Assembly (NCBI GenBank): GCA_902797705.1
Contig: CADBTX010000183.1
Coordinates: 1-5,417, forward strand
Source: an uncultured Lachnospiraceae bacterium
GTDB taxonomy: Bacteria > Bacillota > Clostridia > Lachnospirales > Lachnospiraceae
DNA: 5,417 nucleotides
Direction of reading: 5' to 3'
The translations under genes and the position numbers were made by a program. Within the stretch, counting starts at the first letter, position 1, and each line of letters opens with the position of its first letter. A model generated the notes under the pieces. It did no database searches, was not told where the DNA came from, and was given only the letters and a program-made list of their open reading frames with translations. Shown one piece after another: positions 5,143 through 5,417 of this stretch.

Positions 5143-5417
5143 ATGAAGAGAAAACTGATGGTTACACTGCTTTCGGTTACTATGGCGGCAAGTCTTCTTG
5201 CAGCCTGCGGAGGATCAGGAGCAGCGCCTGCAGCAGACGCAGCAGCACCTGCAGCAGACGCACCTGCAGCAGACGCACCCGCAGCAGACGAAGCAGCACC
5301 CGCAGCAGATGAAGCAGCACCCGCAGCAGACGCAGCAGCACCTGCAGCCGGAGATGAGGGAAAGGTTCTCAATATCTACTGCTGGAATGAAGAGTTTAAG
5401 TCAAGGGTTACGGATCA
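5143..5417 (+). CDS. Sugar ABC-transporter substrate-binding lipoprotein, N-terminal part (3' end outside window)
   Basis: The ATG at 5143 follows GGGAGG with 10-nt spacing; 91 complete codons are visible before the window ends. Residues 1-21 form a lipoprotein signal peptide: KRK at the start, a hydrophobic stretch, and the lipobox LAAC with the lipidated cysteine at C22. Residues 27-69 are a low-complexity linker of APAAD-like units, presumably holding the domain away from the membrane and across the cell wall. From residue 73, GKVLNIYCWNEEFKSRVTD resembles the first strand and helix of family 1 extracellular solute-binding proteins for carbohydrates. Together with the LacI regulator in front, this suggests the first gene of a sugar-uptake operon with permease genes beyond the window. 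The family assignment rests on fewer than 20 residues of the mature domain, so another lipoprotein type is possible. Confidence 0.8.
   Translation, partial: MKRKLMVTLLSVTMAASLLAACGGSGAAPAADAAAPAADAPAADAPAADEAAPAADEAAPAADAAAPAAGDEGKVLNIYCWNEEFKSRVTD
5221..5352 (+). repeat. In-frame tandem repeat encoding an Ala/Pro/Asp linker
   Basis: About seven imperfect units of 15-21 bp, built on GCACCTGCAGCAGAC, encode APAAD with optional extra A, AA or EAA. Unit lengths are all multiples of three, so gain or loss of units changes linker length without breaking the frame. The acidic D and E residues give the linker negative charge. The repeat also produces a long spurious open frame on the opposite strand. 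Confidence 0.85.

Noticed and set aside
5070..5372. Minus-strand frame of 100 codons rich in Ala, Gly and Ser
   Set aside because: It is a by-product of the GCA/GAC-rich repeat read backwards over the lipoprotein gene; there is no plausible start signal or family.

Overview
The window looks like chromosomal DNA of a Gram-positive gut or rumen Clostridia-type bacterium, most likely Lachnospiraceae. This is judged by eye from the clostridial style of the glucan phosphorylase and carbamate kinase, strong AGGAGG-type ribosome binding sites, AT-rich intergenic DNA, sigma-A-like promoters and an alanine/aspartate-rich lipoprotein linker. The family-level placement is an inference.

Layout, all genes on the + strand. 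(1) The C-terminal end of a LacI/PurR-type sugar-sensing regulator (to 283) lies 19 bp upstream of a complete glycogen/alpha-glucan phosphorylase (303-2576). (2) A carbamate kinase follows; its best-supported start is a TTG at 2621 behind an AGGAGG, ending at 3565. These three are probably one operon. No terminator directly follows the kinase. (3) The 474-bp gap 3566-4039 is full of signals. A strong promoter (TTGACA, 17 bp, extended TGcTAAACT) reads into a roughly 114-nt structured segment of three hairpins: a small 5' hairpin, a perfect 12-bp hairpin with an 18-nt loop containing CUCCCC, and an intrinsic terminator with a UUCG tetraloop. I interpret this as an undescribed small RNA gene with an anti-Shine-Dalgarno-like loop. 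After it come phased A-tracts and then a second promoter with two near-identical LacI-type operators. (4) A complete LacI-family regulator (4040-5065) follows. (5) After a hairpin and a strong ribosome binding site, a lipoprotein begins at 5143 and runs off the window end. It has a lipobox, a 43-residue Ala/Pro/Asp repeat linker and then the start of a domain that looks like an ABC-transporter sugar-binding protein.

Taken together, the window is a carbohydrate-use region. The phosphorylase releases glucose-1-phosphate from alpha-glucans, and the downstream LacI regulator plus binding protein look like the start of a sugar ABC-transporter operon under autoregulated control. The carbamate kinase is metabolically out of place. 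The most interesting item is the candidate sRNA between the two operons; its C-rich loop could pair with the binding protein's ribosome binding site, which would link the two transcription units.
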